Shown here: piece by piece, positions 35,507 through 43,427 of the stretch | Numbering within the stretch: position 1 is the stretch's first letter | Layout of the letters: each line of letters begins with the position of its first letter | Position numbers and translations under genes: made by a program | The notes under the pieces: generated by a model | The model's database searches: none | The model's input: only the letters and a program-made list of their open reading frames with translations | What the model was told of the DNA's origin: nothing | DNA from: RYN-230 sp963814645 | GTDB lineage: Bacteria > Actinomycetota > Actinomycetes > Streptosporangiales > Streptosporangiaceae | Direction of reading: 5' to 3' | NCBI GenBank assembly: GCA_963814645.1 | Contig: CAWFDX010000009.1 | Location: 248,001-312,000, forward strand | DNA length: 64,000 bases

Positions 35507-36346
35507 ATGCTCGCCAGACACCGGCAGTCGCTGATCTTGGAGGACATTCGGCAGGCCGGCAGCGCCCGGGTGAGTGATCTCACCCAACGCCTCGGCGTGT
35601 CGGATATGACTATCCGGCGTGACCTGGAGGCTCTTGCCCGGGCCGGCCTGATCGAGAAGGTGCACGGTGGCGCCGTCCTGCCCGGCGCGCCGAGCAGCCA
35701 CGAGCCCGGCTTCGAGGCCAAGTCGGTGCTGGAGCAGCCGCAGAAGGAGGCCATCGCCCGGGCGGCATCTGCCCTGGTCGCGCCGGGTACGGCGATCGCG
35801 CTGTCGGCCGGCACCACCACCTTCGCGCTGGCTCAGCAGTTGCTCGATGTGCCCGGGCTGACAATCGTTACCAATTCGGTACGGGTGGCCAGCATTTTCG
35901 GCACCGCCCGCCCGGCCGGCCAGCTCGGCGCCACCGCCCAGGTGGTGCTCACCGGCGGGGTGCGTACCCCGTCCGACGCGCTGGTCGGGCCGATCGCCGA
36001 CATCGCGATCCGGTCGCTGCACGTGGACCAGTTGTTCCTGGGCTGTCACGGCATCGACCCGGCGGCCGGGCTGACCACGCCCAACCTGGCCGAGGCGGAG
36101 ACGAACCGCGCGTTCGTGCAGGCCGCGCGCCGGGTGACGGTGGTGGCCGACCACACCAAGTGGGGCATCGTCGGGCTGAGCTCGTTCGCCGCGCTGGACG
36201 AGGTGGACACCTTGATCACCGACAGCCAACTGCACCCGGAGGCCCGGGACCTGATCACCGACCAGGTCGGGGAGCTGATCCTGGCCGATGGCAGCCCGGA
36301 CGGCCAGGCGGTGTCCGCGGCGCGGCCGGCCGCGGACGGCGGCTAG
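35507..36346 (+). CDS. DeoR-family transcriptional regulator
   Basis: 279 residues. N-terminal HTH: ARHRQSLILEDIRQAGSARV, SDLTQRLGVSDMTIRRDLEA, then GLIEKVHGGAV. C-terminal sugar-phosphate sensor domain (DeoRC): LSAGTTTFALAQQLLDVPGL, TIVTNSVRVA, VLTGGVRTPSDALVGPIAD, FLGCHGIDPAAGLTTPNLAE and VVADHTKWGIVGLSSFAALD. ATG 35507 has a GGAAGG-type site upstream. It most likely represses the divergent importer until the phosphorylated sugar product appears. The GMC oxidoreductase remnant directly downstream suggests it once led a catabolic operon. Confidence 0.93.
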   Translation: MLARHRQSLILEDIRQAGSARVSDLTQRLGVSDMTIRRDLEALARAGLIEKVHGGAVLPGAPSSHEPGFEAKSVLEQPQKEAIARAASALVAPGTAIALSAGTTTFALAQQLLDVPGLTIVTNSVRVASIFGTARPAGQLGATAQVVLTGGVRTPSDALVGPIADIAIRSLHVDQLFLGCHGIDPAAGLTTPNLAEAETNRAFVQAARRVTVVADHTKWGIVGLSSFAALDEVDTLITDSQLHPEARDLITDQVGELILADGSPDGQAVSAARPAADGG

Positions 36347-36370
36347 CGCTGGCCGGCCTGGGCCCGCCCG

Positions 36371-36595
36371 GTGACCGACGATCTCAGTGGTTCGCGGCAG
36401 GAGGGCGTGGCCTGGGTCAACCTGGCCATCTCCGGCGGGGAACGGGTCAGCCCGGCCGACGCCTACCTGCGGCCGGTGCTGCACCGGCCGAACCTGGTGG
36501 TGGAGACCGGCTGCCTGGTCACCGGGCTGCGGGTGCGCGGCGGCCGGTGCACCGGGGTTCGGTATGTCCGGGCTGGGCAGCCCAGCTCGGTTAGC
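36371..36595 (+). pseudogene. GMC oxidoreductase remnant, middle fragment A
   Basis: Encodes a stretch matching the interior of glucose-methanol-choline oxidoreductases: DLSGSRQEGVAWVNLAIS, ERVSPADAYLRPVLHRPNLV and TGLRVRGGRCTGVRYVR. The FAD-binding N-terminus (~160 residues with GxGxxG) is absent; the sequence joins directly to the region 25 bp past deoR. Fragment A is cut at 36595 by an IS1634-type element and continues in-frame at 38582. It is dead as an enzyme. Confidence 0.85.
36590..36595. repeat. Left 6-bp target site duplication (GTTAGC)
   Basis: GTTAGC here and at 38576-38581 flank the IS1634-type element directly. Removing the element and one copy rejoins the GMC reading frame across ...SSVS|APASSQ..., which independently supports these boundaries. 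Confidence 0.85.
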
Positions 36596-38575
36596 CCGAA
36601 GTTCCCCCTGATGAGTCTCTGATCAACCCGGCAATGGTGCTGTGACCAAGTGAACTGCACTCCGCGGCGAGTGGAGGCGTAGTCATGTAGATCACGTTAC
36701 TGGTGACGGTATCAGCGTGTTGCACTGCATACATGCTGGGGAGTCCGGTATCGTTGTCGTCATGTACGTGGCTAAGGTGCCGAACCGGGGGTCACCGCCT
36801 GCGGTGCTGCTGCGGGAAAGCTACCGCGAGGCGGGCAAGGTGAAGAACCGGACCCTGGCCAACCTGTCGTCCTGGCCCGAGGCCAAGGTCGACGCGCTGT
36901 CACAGGTGCTGAAGGGCCAGCTGGCGCCGGCCGCGGCCGTGGAAGGGACGTTCGAGATCGCCCGGAGCCTGCCGCACGGGCATGTCGCCGCGGTGCTGGG
37001 CACCGCACGCCAGCTGGGCCTGGAGGAGCTACTCGACCCGGTACCGTCGCGGCAGCGGGATCTGGTGACCGCTATGGCGGTCGCGCAGGTGATCGCGCCG
37101 GACTCCAAGCTGGCCATCGCCCGCGGGCTGCAGGCTGAGACCGCCGCCAGCTCGCTGGGCCAGGCCCTGCACCTGGGCGGCTGTGATGAGGATGACCTGT
37201 ACGGCGCAATGGACTGGCTGGCCGCCCGGCAGGAGAAGATCGAGGATGCCCTGGCGGCCCGGCACCTGGCCGAGGGGACCCTGGTTCTCTACGACGTCTC
37301 CTCCGCCGCGTTCGAGGGCCGGACCTGCCCGCTCGGCGCCATCGGCCACCCCAAGGACGGGGTCCGCGGCCGGCTCCAGATCGTCTACGGGCTGCTGACC
37401 AGCAAGGACGGCGTCCCGGTTGCCATCGAGGTCTTCGCCGGCAACACCGGCGACCCCAAGACCGTGGCCAGCCAGGTGGGCAAGGTCAGGGACCGGTTCG
37501 GGATCAGCCGGGTGGTGCTGGTTGGCGACCGGGGGATGCTGACCGCAGCGCGGCTGCGCGAGGACGCCGGCCCCGCGGGCCTGGACTGGATCACCGCGCT
37601 GCGCGCCCCGCAGGTCAAGGCCCTGGTCCGCGACGGCGCGCTGCAGCTGTCCATCTTCGACCAGATGGACCTGGCCGAGATCACTTCCCCGGACTACCCC
37701 GGCGAGCGGCTGGTCGCCTGCAAGAACCCGTTCCTGGAAGCCGAACGGGCCCGCAAGCGCGAAAGCCTCCTGCAGGCCACCGAGGCTGACCTGGAGAAAA
37801 TCGCCGCCGCTGTCGCGCGGGAACGCCGGCCGCTGCGCGGCCAGGACACGATCGCGCTGCGCGCCGACCGGGTGCTGCGCCGCCGCAAGGTCGCCAAGCA
37901 CTTCACCATCCAGATCACCGATGCCAGCTTCAGCTACGCCCGCAACGACGACTCCATCACCACCGAAGCGGCCCTGGACGGCATCTACGTGCTGCGCACC
38001 ACCGTCGAACCAGGCAGCCTGGACAGCGGCGAGGTGGTCGCCTCCTATAAGGCCCTCGCCCAGGTGGAGCGGGCGTTCCGCGCGTTCAATACCGACCTGG
38101 ACATCCGGCCCATCCGCCACCGCACCGAGACCCGGGTCCGCGCGCACGTGTTCTTGCGGATGATCTCGTACTACATCACCTGGCACATGCACGCCCGGCT
38201 CGCGCCGCTGCTGTTCACCGACGACGACAAGCCAGCAGCCCAGGCTGCCCGGACCAGCCCGGTCGCTCCCGCTGCCCGCTCCCCGCGGGCCCTGGCCAAG
38301 GCCGCTGCCAAGCACACCGGCGGCGGCCTGCCCGTGCACAGCTTCACCAGCCTGCTGGCCGACCTGGCCACCATCTGCCTCAACCAGATCCAGCCCGCCG
38401 ACCCCGCCCTGCCTGCCTTCAGCCTCATCACCACCCCCACCCCGCTGCAGCGCCAGGCCCTCGACCTGCTCGGCGTCAGCCACCGCCTCGGGACCCCGTA
38501 GTCAGAACCCGCCCCGCACCACCCAGAAACCCCAGGTAAACGGCCATGCACGCGAATCACCCAGTGGAACTTCGG
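36596..38575 (+). mobile_element. IS1634-type insertion sequence, 1980 bp, intact
   Basis: Termini are CCGAAGTTCC (36596-36605) and its exact complement GGAACTTCGG (38566-38575), with imperfect pairing further in. It is flanked by the 6-bp direct duplication GTTAGC. One intact transposase gene fills it. It is inserted within a GMC oxidoreductase gene. The exact duplication and the reconstructable target frame suggest a fairly recent insertion. Confidence 0.88.
36762..38501 (+). CDS. IS1634-family DDE transposase
   Basis: 579 residues beginning MYVAKVPNRGSPPAVLLRES, the hallmark start of actinobacterial IS1634 transposases. DDE-type catalytic regions: VLYDVSSAAFEG (first Asp), VVLVGDRGMLTAARL (second Asp) and YKALAQVERAFRAFNTDLDI (Glu), then RHRTETRVRAHVFLRMISYY. 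ATG 36762 was chosen because the family starts there; the GTG at 36717 would add 15 unconserved residues. It is intact, so the element may still be mobile. Confidence 0.93.
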   Translation: MYVAKVPNRGSPPAVLLRESYREAGKVKNRTLANLSSWPEAKVDALSQVLKGQLAPAAAVEGTFEIARSLPHGHVAAVLGTARQLGLEELLDPVPSRQRDLVTAMAVAQVIAPDSKLAIARGLQAETAASSLGQALHLGGCDEDDLYGAMDWLAARQEKIEDALAARHLAEGTLVLYDVSSAAFEGRTCPLGAIGHPKDGVRGRLQIVYGLLTSKDGVPVAIEVFAGNTGDPKTVASQVGKVRDRFGISRVVLVGDRGMLTAARLREDAGPAGLDWITALRAPQVKALVRDGALQLSIFDQMDLAEITSPDYPGERLVACKNPFLEAERARKRESLLQATEADLEKIAAAVARERRPLRGQDTIALRADRVLRRRKVAKHFTIQITDASFSYARNDDSITTEAALDGIYVLRTTVEPGSLDSGEVVASYKALAQVERAFRAFNTDLDIRPIRHRTETRVRAHVFLRMISYYITWHMHARLAPLLFTDDDKPAAQAARTSPVAPAARSPRALAKAAAKHTGGGLPVHSFTSLLADLATICLNQIQPADPALPAFSLITTPTPLQRQALDLLGVSHRLGTP

Positions 38576-38581
38576 GTTAGC
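38576..38581. repeat. Right 6-bp target site duplication (GTTAGC)
   Basis: Second copy of GTTAGC, directly after the IS1634-type right end. Confidence 0.85.
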
Positions 38582-38814
38582 GCGCCGGCCAGCAGTCAGG
38601 TGATCCTGTGCGCCGGGGCGATCGGCTCGGCGCAGGTGCTGTTGCTGTCCGGCATCGGCCCGGCCGGCCAGTTGCGCGCGCTGGGCATCGATCCGGTGGC
38701 CGACCTGCCCGGGGTGGGCGCGAACCTGCAGGATCACCCGATCATCCTGCTGTCCTACGCGGCCCGGGCGCCGCTGCCGGCCAGCCGGTACAACCACGGC
38801 GAGGGGGCTGTCAA
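38582..38814 (+). pseudogene. GMC oxidoreductase remnant, fragment B
   Basis: In-frame continuation of fragment A once the IS is removed: SSQVILCAGAIGSAQVLLLS, GIGPAGQLRALGIDPVADLP, GVGANLQDHPIILLSYAARA and ASRYNHGEG, all classic GMC signature-2 region. Similarity stops near 38804, just before the ISL3-type left end at 38821. The catalytic C-terminal His/Asn domain is missing from the window. Confidence 0.85.
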
Positions 38815-38820
38815 CTTAAC

Positions 38821-40444
38821 GGCTCTGTCGCACTTTCGGTGGTGACGGATCGTATTCTCACCCGAGGAGGATCCGGTGGCGGAGGAGCTGGAATCCTGCG
38901 CGGCCGTACATCTGCCTTTTGATCATCTTGGTCTTGGTGTTGACGCCTTCGGTGCGCCCGTTGTGGTGCGGCATCGTGACCGCGGCCGTGGCGGCCTGGA
39001 TGTCCAGGTCCAGGCCGCGGCTGAAAGAGTGCACGTGAGGCAGGTCCGCATCGCGTGCGCCGGCGATCCACTGCCTGAGCCTGGCGTCGTTGCCCGGGCG
39101 GGGAGCCAGCAGGGCGGCGAAGGAGCGGATCAGCCCGGCCAGGGCGGTCATCTCCGGGCATGCGCCTTCGAGGCCGGCGAGCGTCTCTTGCTGGCCGGGG
39201 GTGAGGCGGTCCGGCCTGGTGAGCAGGGTGCGGGCTGCCCGGCGGGGTGACAGGTGCGGGCGGTCGCTGTCCAGGCGGCCCTGGTTGATGTAGCGGACAA
39301 GGAGGTTGGAGCTGCCCTGGTAGCCGCGCTCGCGGATCTCGCGCAGCAGTTGCTGGACCGGGACGCCGGGCTCTTCGGCCCGGCGCTTGCGGAGGTAGCC
39401 GCGGTGGGGGTCGACGAGGGTGGGCCGGTACTTCGGGGCGCGCTGCAGCCGCTCCGGCTCGCTGGCCCGGTCGTAGCGCTTGACGGTGTTGAGCGAGAGG
39501 TTCAGGCGGCGGGCGCACTCGAGCAGGCCCACGTTCCGGGCACGCAGCTCATGGACCTGCTGCCAGCGCTCCAAAGTGGTGGCGGCCCGCCTGCCTTCCT
39601 GCAGGGGCATGCCCTTCGCCCAGCAGGCGGAGTGCGCCGCGACCTCCTTCCGGACGGCCTCGCCGAGGCCGTGCCACAAGTGCCAGCGATCGCCGACCTG
39701 GACCGCCGAGGGCAGTGCCTGGCGGACGGCCTCGCCGTAAGCCCCCGACCCGTCACGGCACACGACCTCGACGCCGGGATGGTCTTTCAGCCACTTCTCA
39801 GTGACGTCGGCGGTGCGGCCGGGGATGACGTCGGCGCGGCGGCCGGTCTCGGCGTCGATGAGCACGGTCGCGTAGACGCTGCCGCGGCGCAGCGCGAAGT
39901 CGTCGATCCCCAGCACCCGCGGCACCGTCATCCCGGGCAGGGGGATCTTGAGGAGGACCCGCAGCGCGGTATGCCGGCAGACCATGATGCCCAGTGCCGG
40001 CAGCAGCCGCGCCGACGCCCTGCCCGCTAACTCGCGCGCCACTGCGCTGACCTGGGCCGTCAGCCGTGAGATGCGCCGCTGGTAACGGTCCAGGACGCCC
40101 GGGACCTGCTCGCGGAAGGTCTGCACCCTGCACTCCAGCGCCGGGCAGCGCATACGGCGGACCCGCACCCGGACCAGGACGCGGCGGCCATCAACGGGAA
40201 CGTCCGCCGCTGTCCGCTCGCGGTATTCATGCACGCGGGCCGTTTCGGTGCCGCACCCCGGGCAGGCCACGGCCACGTCCCGGGTCCTCGCCCGCACGCA
40301 GATCATCTCGCCCGCGTCCTCGACATCCTCGATGACCAGGGCAGACAACCCAGAGAACACAGTCCTCACAAGCTCAGTCACGTCAATCATGACCGATCGT
40401 GACACATCAGCACAACCTGCCACCACCGAAAGTGCGACAGAGCC
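38821..40444 (-). mobile_element. ISL3-family insertion sequence, 1624 bp
   Basis: 24-bp perfect terminal inverted repeats, 38821-38844 and 40421-40444, each beginning GGCTCTGTCGCACTTTCGG from the outer end. It carries one intact transposase gene on the minus strand. The 8 bases outside each end (AACTTAAC and GTTGAAAT) are not a duplication, so flanking DNA has been lost or rearranged since insertion. Confidence 0.88.
38858..40390 (-). CDS. ISL3-family transposase
   Basis: 510 residues. An N-terminal zinc-ribbon-like CPGCGTETARVHEYRER is followed by VRRMRCPALECRVQTFREQV and a DDE_Tnp_ISL3 core: RVLGIDDFALRRGSVYATVL (first Asp), VVCRDGSGAYGEAV (second Asp), then VGDRWHLWHGLGEAVRKEV, and GRTEGVNTKTKMIKRQMYGR with the Glu. 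The start was set at ATG 40390 (MIDVTELVRTVFSGL); the open frame extends upstream to 40426, into the inverted repeat. It appears intact. Confidence 0.93.
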   Translation of the reverse strand: MIDVTELVRTVFSGLSALVIEDVEDAGEMICVRARTRDVAVACPGCGTETARVHEYRERTAADVPVDGRRVLVRVRVRRMRCPALECRVQTFREQVPGVLDRYQRRISRLTAQVSAVARELAGRASARLLPALGIMVCRHTALRVLLKIPLPGMTVPRVLGIDDFALRRGSVYATVLIDAETGRRADVIPGRTADVTEKWLKDHPGVEVVCRDGSGAYGEAVRQALPSAVQVGDRWHLWHGLGEAVRKEVAAHSACWAKGMPLQEGRRAATTLERWQQVHELRARNVGLLECARRLNLSLNTVKRYDRASEPERLQRAPKYRPTLVDPHRGYLRKRRAEEPGVPVQQLLREIRERGYQGSSNLLVRYINQGRLDSDRPHLSPRRAARTLLTRPDRLTPGQQETLAGLEGACPEMTALAGLIRSFAALLAPRPGNDARLRQWIAGARDADLPHVHSFSRGLDLDIQAATAAVTMPHHNGRTEGVNTKTKMIKRQMYGRAGFQLLRHRILLG

Positions 40445-40445
40445 G

Positions 40446-41937
40446 TTGAAATTACAGTCCCACGGCGAGATGTACGCCGTCCTGTTCGATGATGTGGGCC
40501 GCCGGTCCGTGCCGCCGATGATCGTGGCGGTGGTGATGGTGCTGCAGCGGATCGAGGGGTGCAGCGACCGGGAGGCGGTGGACCGGTTCGCGTTCGATGC
40601 CCGGTGGAAGTACGCGGCCGGGGGGCTGGACTTCGATTACCCGGGTTTTGTGCACACGGTGCTGGTGGACATGCGGGCCCGGCTGGCCTGCTCGGTGCGG
40701 CCGGAGAGGATCTTCGGGGTGACGCTGGAGGTGGCCCGGGCCGCGGGGCTGATAGGCCGGCGGCGGGTGGTGGATTCCATCCCGCTGTATGACGCGGTCG
40801 CCACGATGGACACGGTGACGCTGGTCCGCTCGGCGGTCCGCGGGCTGCTGAGGGCCGCGGCCGGTGAGCTGGCCGGTGAGCTGCGCGCCGTATTGCGCCG
40901 CGACGATGACTACCTGGCTGCGGGGAAGCCGGCGTGTGATTATGACGACCCGCAGGCCCCGCGAAGAGCTGGTGGACGCGCTGGCCAAAGACGCCTATGC
41001 GCTGCTGGGAGTGCTGGAGGGCCGGGAGCTGGAACCGGCGGTGGCGCAGGCCGCGGCGCTGCTGGCCACGGTGACCGGCCAGGATCTGGGGCAGGATGCG
41101 GGCGGGGTGTTCACGATCGCCCGGAGAGTGGCTGCGGACCGGGTCATCTCTACGGTTGATCCGCAGACCCGGCATGGTCACAAGACCTCTGCCCGCGGCT
41201 TTGACGGCTTCAAGGGCCACATCGCGGCGGACCCTGACTCGGAGATCATCACGGCCACCGCAGTCACGCCGGGCAACAGCGCCGACGGTGATGCCGCGGA
41301 GGGCCTGCTGGCCGATGTGCTGGCCGGCGCCGCTGAGGGGGCGCAGGACGAGGACACCGCAGGCCGGGGTGAGGTCTATGGCGATGCCGCCTACGGCACC
41401 GGTGACCTGGTCGCCCGCGTCGAGAGCGCCGGCCTTTACAACGGTTTGAAGGTTCAGCCGCCGGCCACGGTGAAAGGGCACTTCCCCAAGGACCGTTTCG
41501 CCATCGACCTCGATGCCAAGACCGTCACCTGCCCGGCCGGCGTGACCGCGGCTATCCGGGCCACCGGCCGCAAGCGCCAGCCCTGGCAGGCCAGGTTCGG
41601 CCGGGCCTGCCGGACCTGCCCGCTGGCCGCCCAGTGCACCACGGCCGCCGAAGGCCGCACCATCACCATCGGCCCGCACGAGGCCACCCTGGCCGCCGCC
41701 CGCCAGGCCCAGGCCAGCCCAGCCTGGCAGGCCAGCTACAAGGCCACCCGGCCCAAGATCGAACGCAAGATCGGCCACCTGATGCGCCGCCGCCACGGCG
41801 GCCGCCGCGCCCGGGTCCGCGGCCAGTACAAAGCCGCCGCCGATTTCGCCCTGCTGGCCGCCGCGGCCAACCTGGCCCGCCTCGCCGTCCTCGGCGTCAC
41901 CAGCAACAACGGAACCTGGATAGCGGGCAGCGCATGA
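40446..41937 (+). pseudogene. IS1182-family transposase, 5'-truncated and frameshifted
   Basis: Begins abruptly at the ISL3 right end without its first ~30 residues. Readable signatures: RRSVPPMIVAVVMVLQRIEG, CSDREAVDRFAFDARWKYAA, RRRVVDSIPLYDAVATMDTV, then after a frame change at about 40951-40962 (in GGCCCCGCG) REELVDALAKDAYALLGVLE, STVDPQTRHGHKTSARGFDG, then EVYGDAAYGTGDLVARVESA and IERKIGHLMRRRHGGRRARV. It ends at a TGA at 41937. Truncation plus frameshift mean it cannot make active enzyme. The element's ends are not identifiable with confidence. Confidence 0.85.
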
Positions 41938-42131
41938 CCAGCAGGCCACCAGCTCCGCCACCGCGGCCATCCCAGACCTCAGCCCTCACCAGGCCCAGCC
42001 GCAGCAGCGCCAAGCCCGCTTTCCGGGAACAAAGATCCCAGGCCGGCTACACGCCACCTGCCCGCCCAGACTGCCTGCCACCCTCCACAAGACCCGTTTA
42101 ACACCAGCCACCTAGGTCGAGTTTAGTACAA

Positions 42132-42150
42132 CGCCGCTGACTTAGCGGCG
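42132..42150. terminator. CGCCGCT/AGCGGCG hairpin
   Basis: A 7-bp perfect stem with a 5-nt loop (GACTT), ~100 bp downstream of ispG on its strand and ~195 bp beyond the IS1182 remnant. Plausible terminator; no T-run. Confidence 0.4.
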
Positions 42151-42167
42151 CGGAGAGACCCACCCTC

Positions 42168-42223
42168 GTTGTTGATGTTGAGTTTGATGTCGTTCCAGCG
42201 ACACCTACGTCAACATCAACAAC
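42168..42223. terminator. Long nested hairpin downstream of ispG
   Basis: Outer arms of 14 bp (42168-42181 and 42210-42223) pair perfectly, and an inner stem TGTCG/CGACA (42188-42192, 42199-42203) closes a 6-nt loop. It starts ~29 bp past the ispG stop, so it could end dxr-rseP-ispG transcripts and, being symmetric, read-through from the IS region. It is A/T-richer than its surroundings. Confidence 0.55.
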
Positions 42224-42251
42224 CAGGCCAGCCGTCCTTGGGAACTGAGGG

Positions 42252-43415
42252 CTAGCTGACGGTGACTTCGGGGGTGGCGGGGGGGACGTCGCCGGCCATC
42301 GTTTCGGCTAGCTTCATGGCCTCTTCGATCAGTGTCTCCACGATCTGCGACTCGGGCACGGTCTTGATGACCTCGCCCTTGACGAAGATCTGGCCCTTGC
42401 CGTTGCCGGAGGCCACGCCCAGGTCCGCCTCGCGGGCCTCGCCCGGCCCGTTCACCACGCAGCCCATCACGGCCACCCGGAGCGGCACTTCCAGGCCCTC
42501 CAGGCCCGCGGTGACCTGGTCGGCCAGCGTGTACACGTCCACCTGGGCCCGGCCGCAGGACGGGCAGGACACGATCTCCAGGCCGCGGTCGCGCAGGCCC
42601 AGCGATTCCAGGATCGCGGTACCCACCTTGACTTCCTCGACCGGCGGCGCGGACAGCGACACCCGGATGGTGTCCCCGATGCCCTCGGCGAGCAGCGCGC
42701 CGAACGCGGCGGCGGACTTGACCGTGCCCTGGAACGCCGGGCCGGCCTCGGTAACGCCCAGGTGCAGCGGGTAGTCACAGGCCTGGGCCAGCTGGCGGTA
42801 GGCGGCGATCATCACCACCGGGTCGTGGTGCTTGACCGAGATCTTCAGGTCGGTGAAGCCGTGCTCCTCGAACAGCGAGCACTCCCACAGCGCGGATTCG
42901 ACCAGCGCGGCCGCGCTGGCCCGGCCGTGCTTGGCCAGCAGCCGCTTGTCCAGCGACCCGGCGTTGACGCCGATCCGGATCGGGGTGCCGGCGTCCTTGG
43001 CGGCGCGGGCGATCTCGGCCACCTTGTCGTCGAACGCCTTGATATTGCCCGGGTTGACCCGGACTGCGCCGCAGCCCGCGTCGATCGCGGCGAACACGTA
43101 CTTGGGCTGGAAGTGGATGTCGGCGATGACCGGGATCTGCGACTTGCGGGCGATCTCCGGCAGCGCGTCCGCGTCGTCCTGCGACGGCACCGCCACCCGG
43201 ACGATCTGGCAGCCGGACGCGGTCAGCTCGGCGATCTGCTGCAGGGTGGCGTTGACGTCGGCGGTTACCGTGGTGGTCATCGACTGCACCGACACCGGCG
43301 CGCCGCCGCCGACCGGGACGGCATGCTTGCCCTTGCCCACGATGATCTGACGCGACTTGCGCCGCGGGGCCAGCGGCTCGGCGGCGGGCTGCGGCATGCC
43401 AAGATCAACCGTCAT
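42252..43415 (-). CDS. ispG: 4-hydroxy-3-methylbut-2-en-1-yl diphosphate synthase
   Basis: [4Fe-4S] enzyme of the MEP isoprenoid pathway that turns MEcPP into HMBPP. 387 residues; conserved blocks PVSVQSMTTTVTADVNATLQ, VRVAVPSQDDADALPEI, VIADIHFQPKYVFAAIDAGC, VRVNPGNIK, and the cluster-binding cysteines in CPSCGRAQVDVYTL and VAVMGCVVNGPGEAREADLG. The start is ATG 43415, 12 bp after rseP. It is the last gene of dxr-rseP-ispG; the usual downstream proS/GNAT context is replaced by IS debris. Confidence 0.97.
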   Translation of the reverse strand: MTVDLGMPQPAAEPLAPRRKSRQIIVGKGKHAVPVGGGAPVSVQSMTTTVTADVNATLQQIAELTASGCQIVRVAVPSQDDADALPEIARKSQIPVIADIHFQPKYVFAAIDAGCGAVRVNPGNIKAFDDKVAEIARAAKDAGTPIRIGVNAGSLDKRLLAKHGRASAAALVESALWECSLFEEHGFTDLKISVKHHDPVVMIAAYRQLAQACDYPLHLGVTEAGPAFQGTVKSAAAFGALLAEGIGDTIRVSLSAPPVEEVKVGTAILESLGLRDRGLEIVSCPSCGRAQVDVYTLADQVTAGLEGLEVPLRVAVMGCVVNGPGEAREADLGVASGNGKGQIFVKGEVIKTVPESQIVETLIEEAMKLAETMAGDVPPATPEVTVS

Positions 43416-43427
43416 GGTTTTTGTCCC

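Larger units (their letters stand above)
41938..42251. other. Gene-free stretch between IS1182 remnant and ispG
   Basis: 314 bp. The first ~170 bp are C/A-rich (CACCAGCTCCGCCACC-like) and probably the 3' non-coding end of the IS1182-type element. The remainder holds two hairpins (42132-42150 and 42168-42223) and the 3' flank of ispG. No GMC C-terminal sequence is present, so the rest of that gene is lost. Confidence 0.5.

Noticed and set aside
37029..38483. 484-residue minus-strand open frame opposite the IS1634-type transposase
   Set aside because: Antisense to an intact transposase and of low-complexity shadow composition.
40951..40962. Possible programmed frameshift in the IS1182-type transposase
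   Set aside because: The shift site is GGCCCCGCG, not a known slippery heptamer, and the gene also lacks its 5' end, so decay is simpler.
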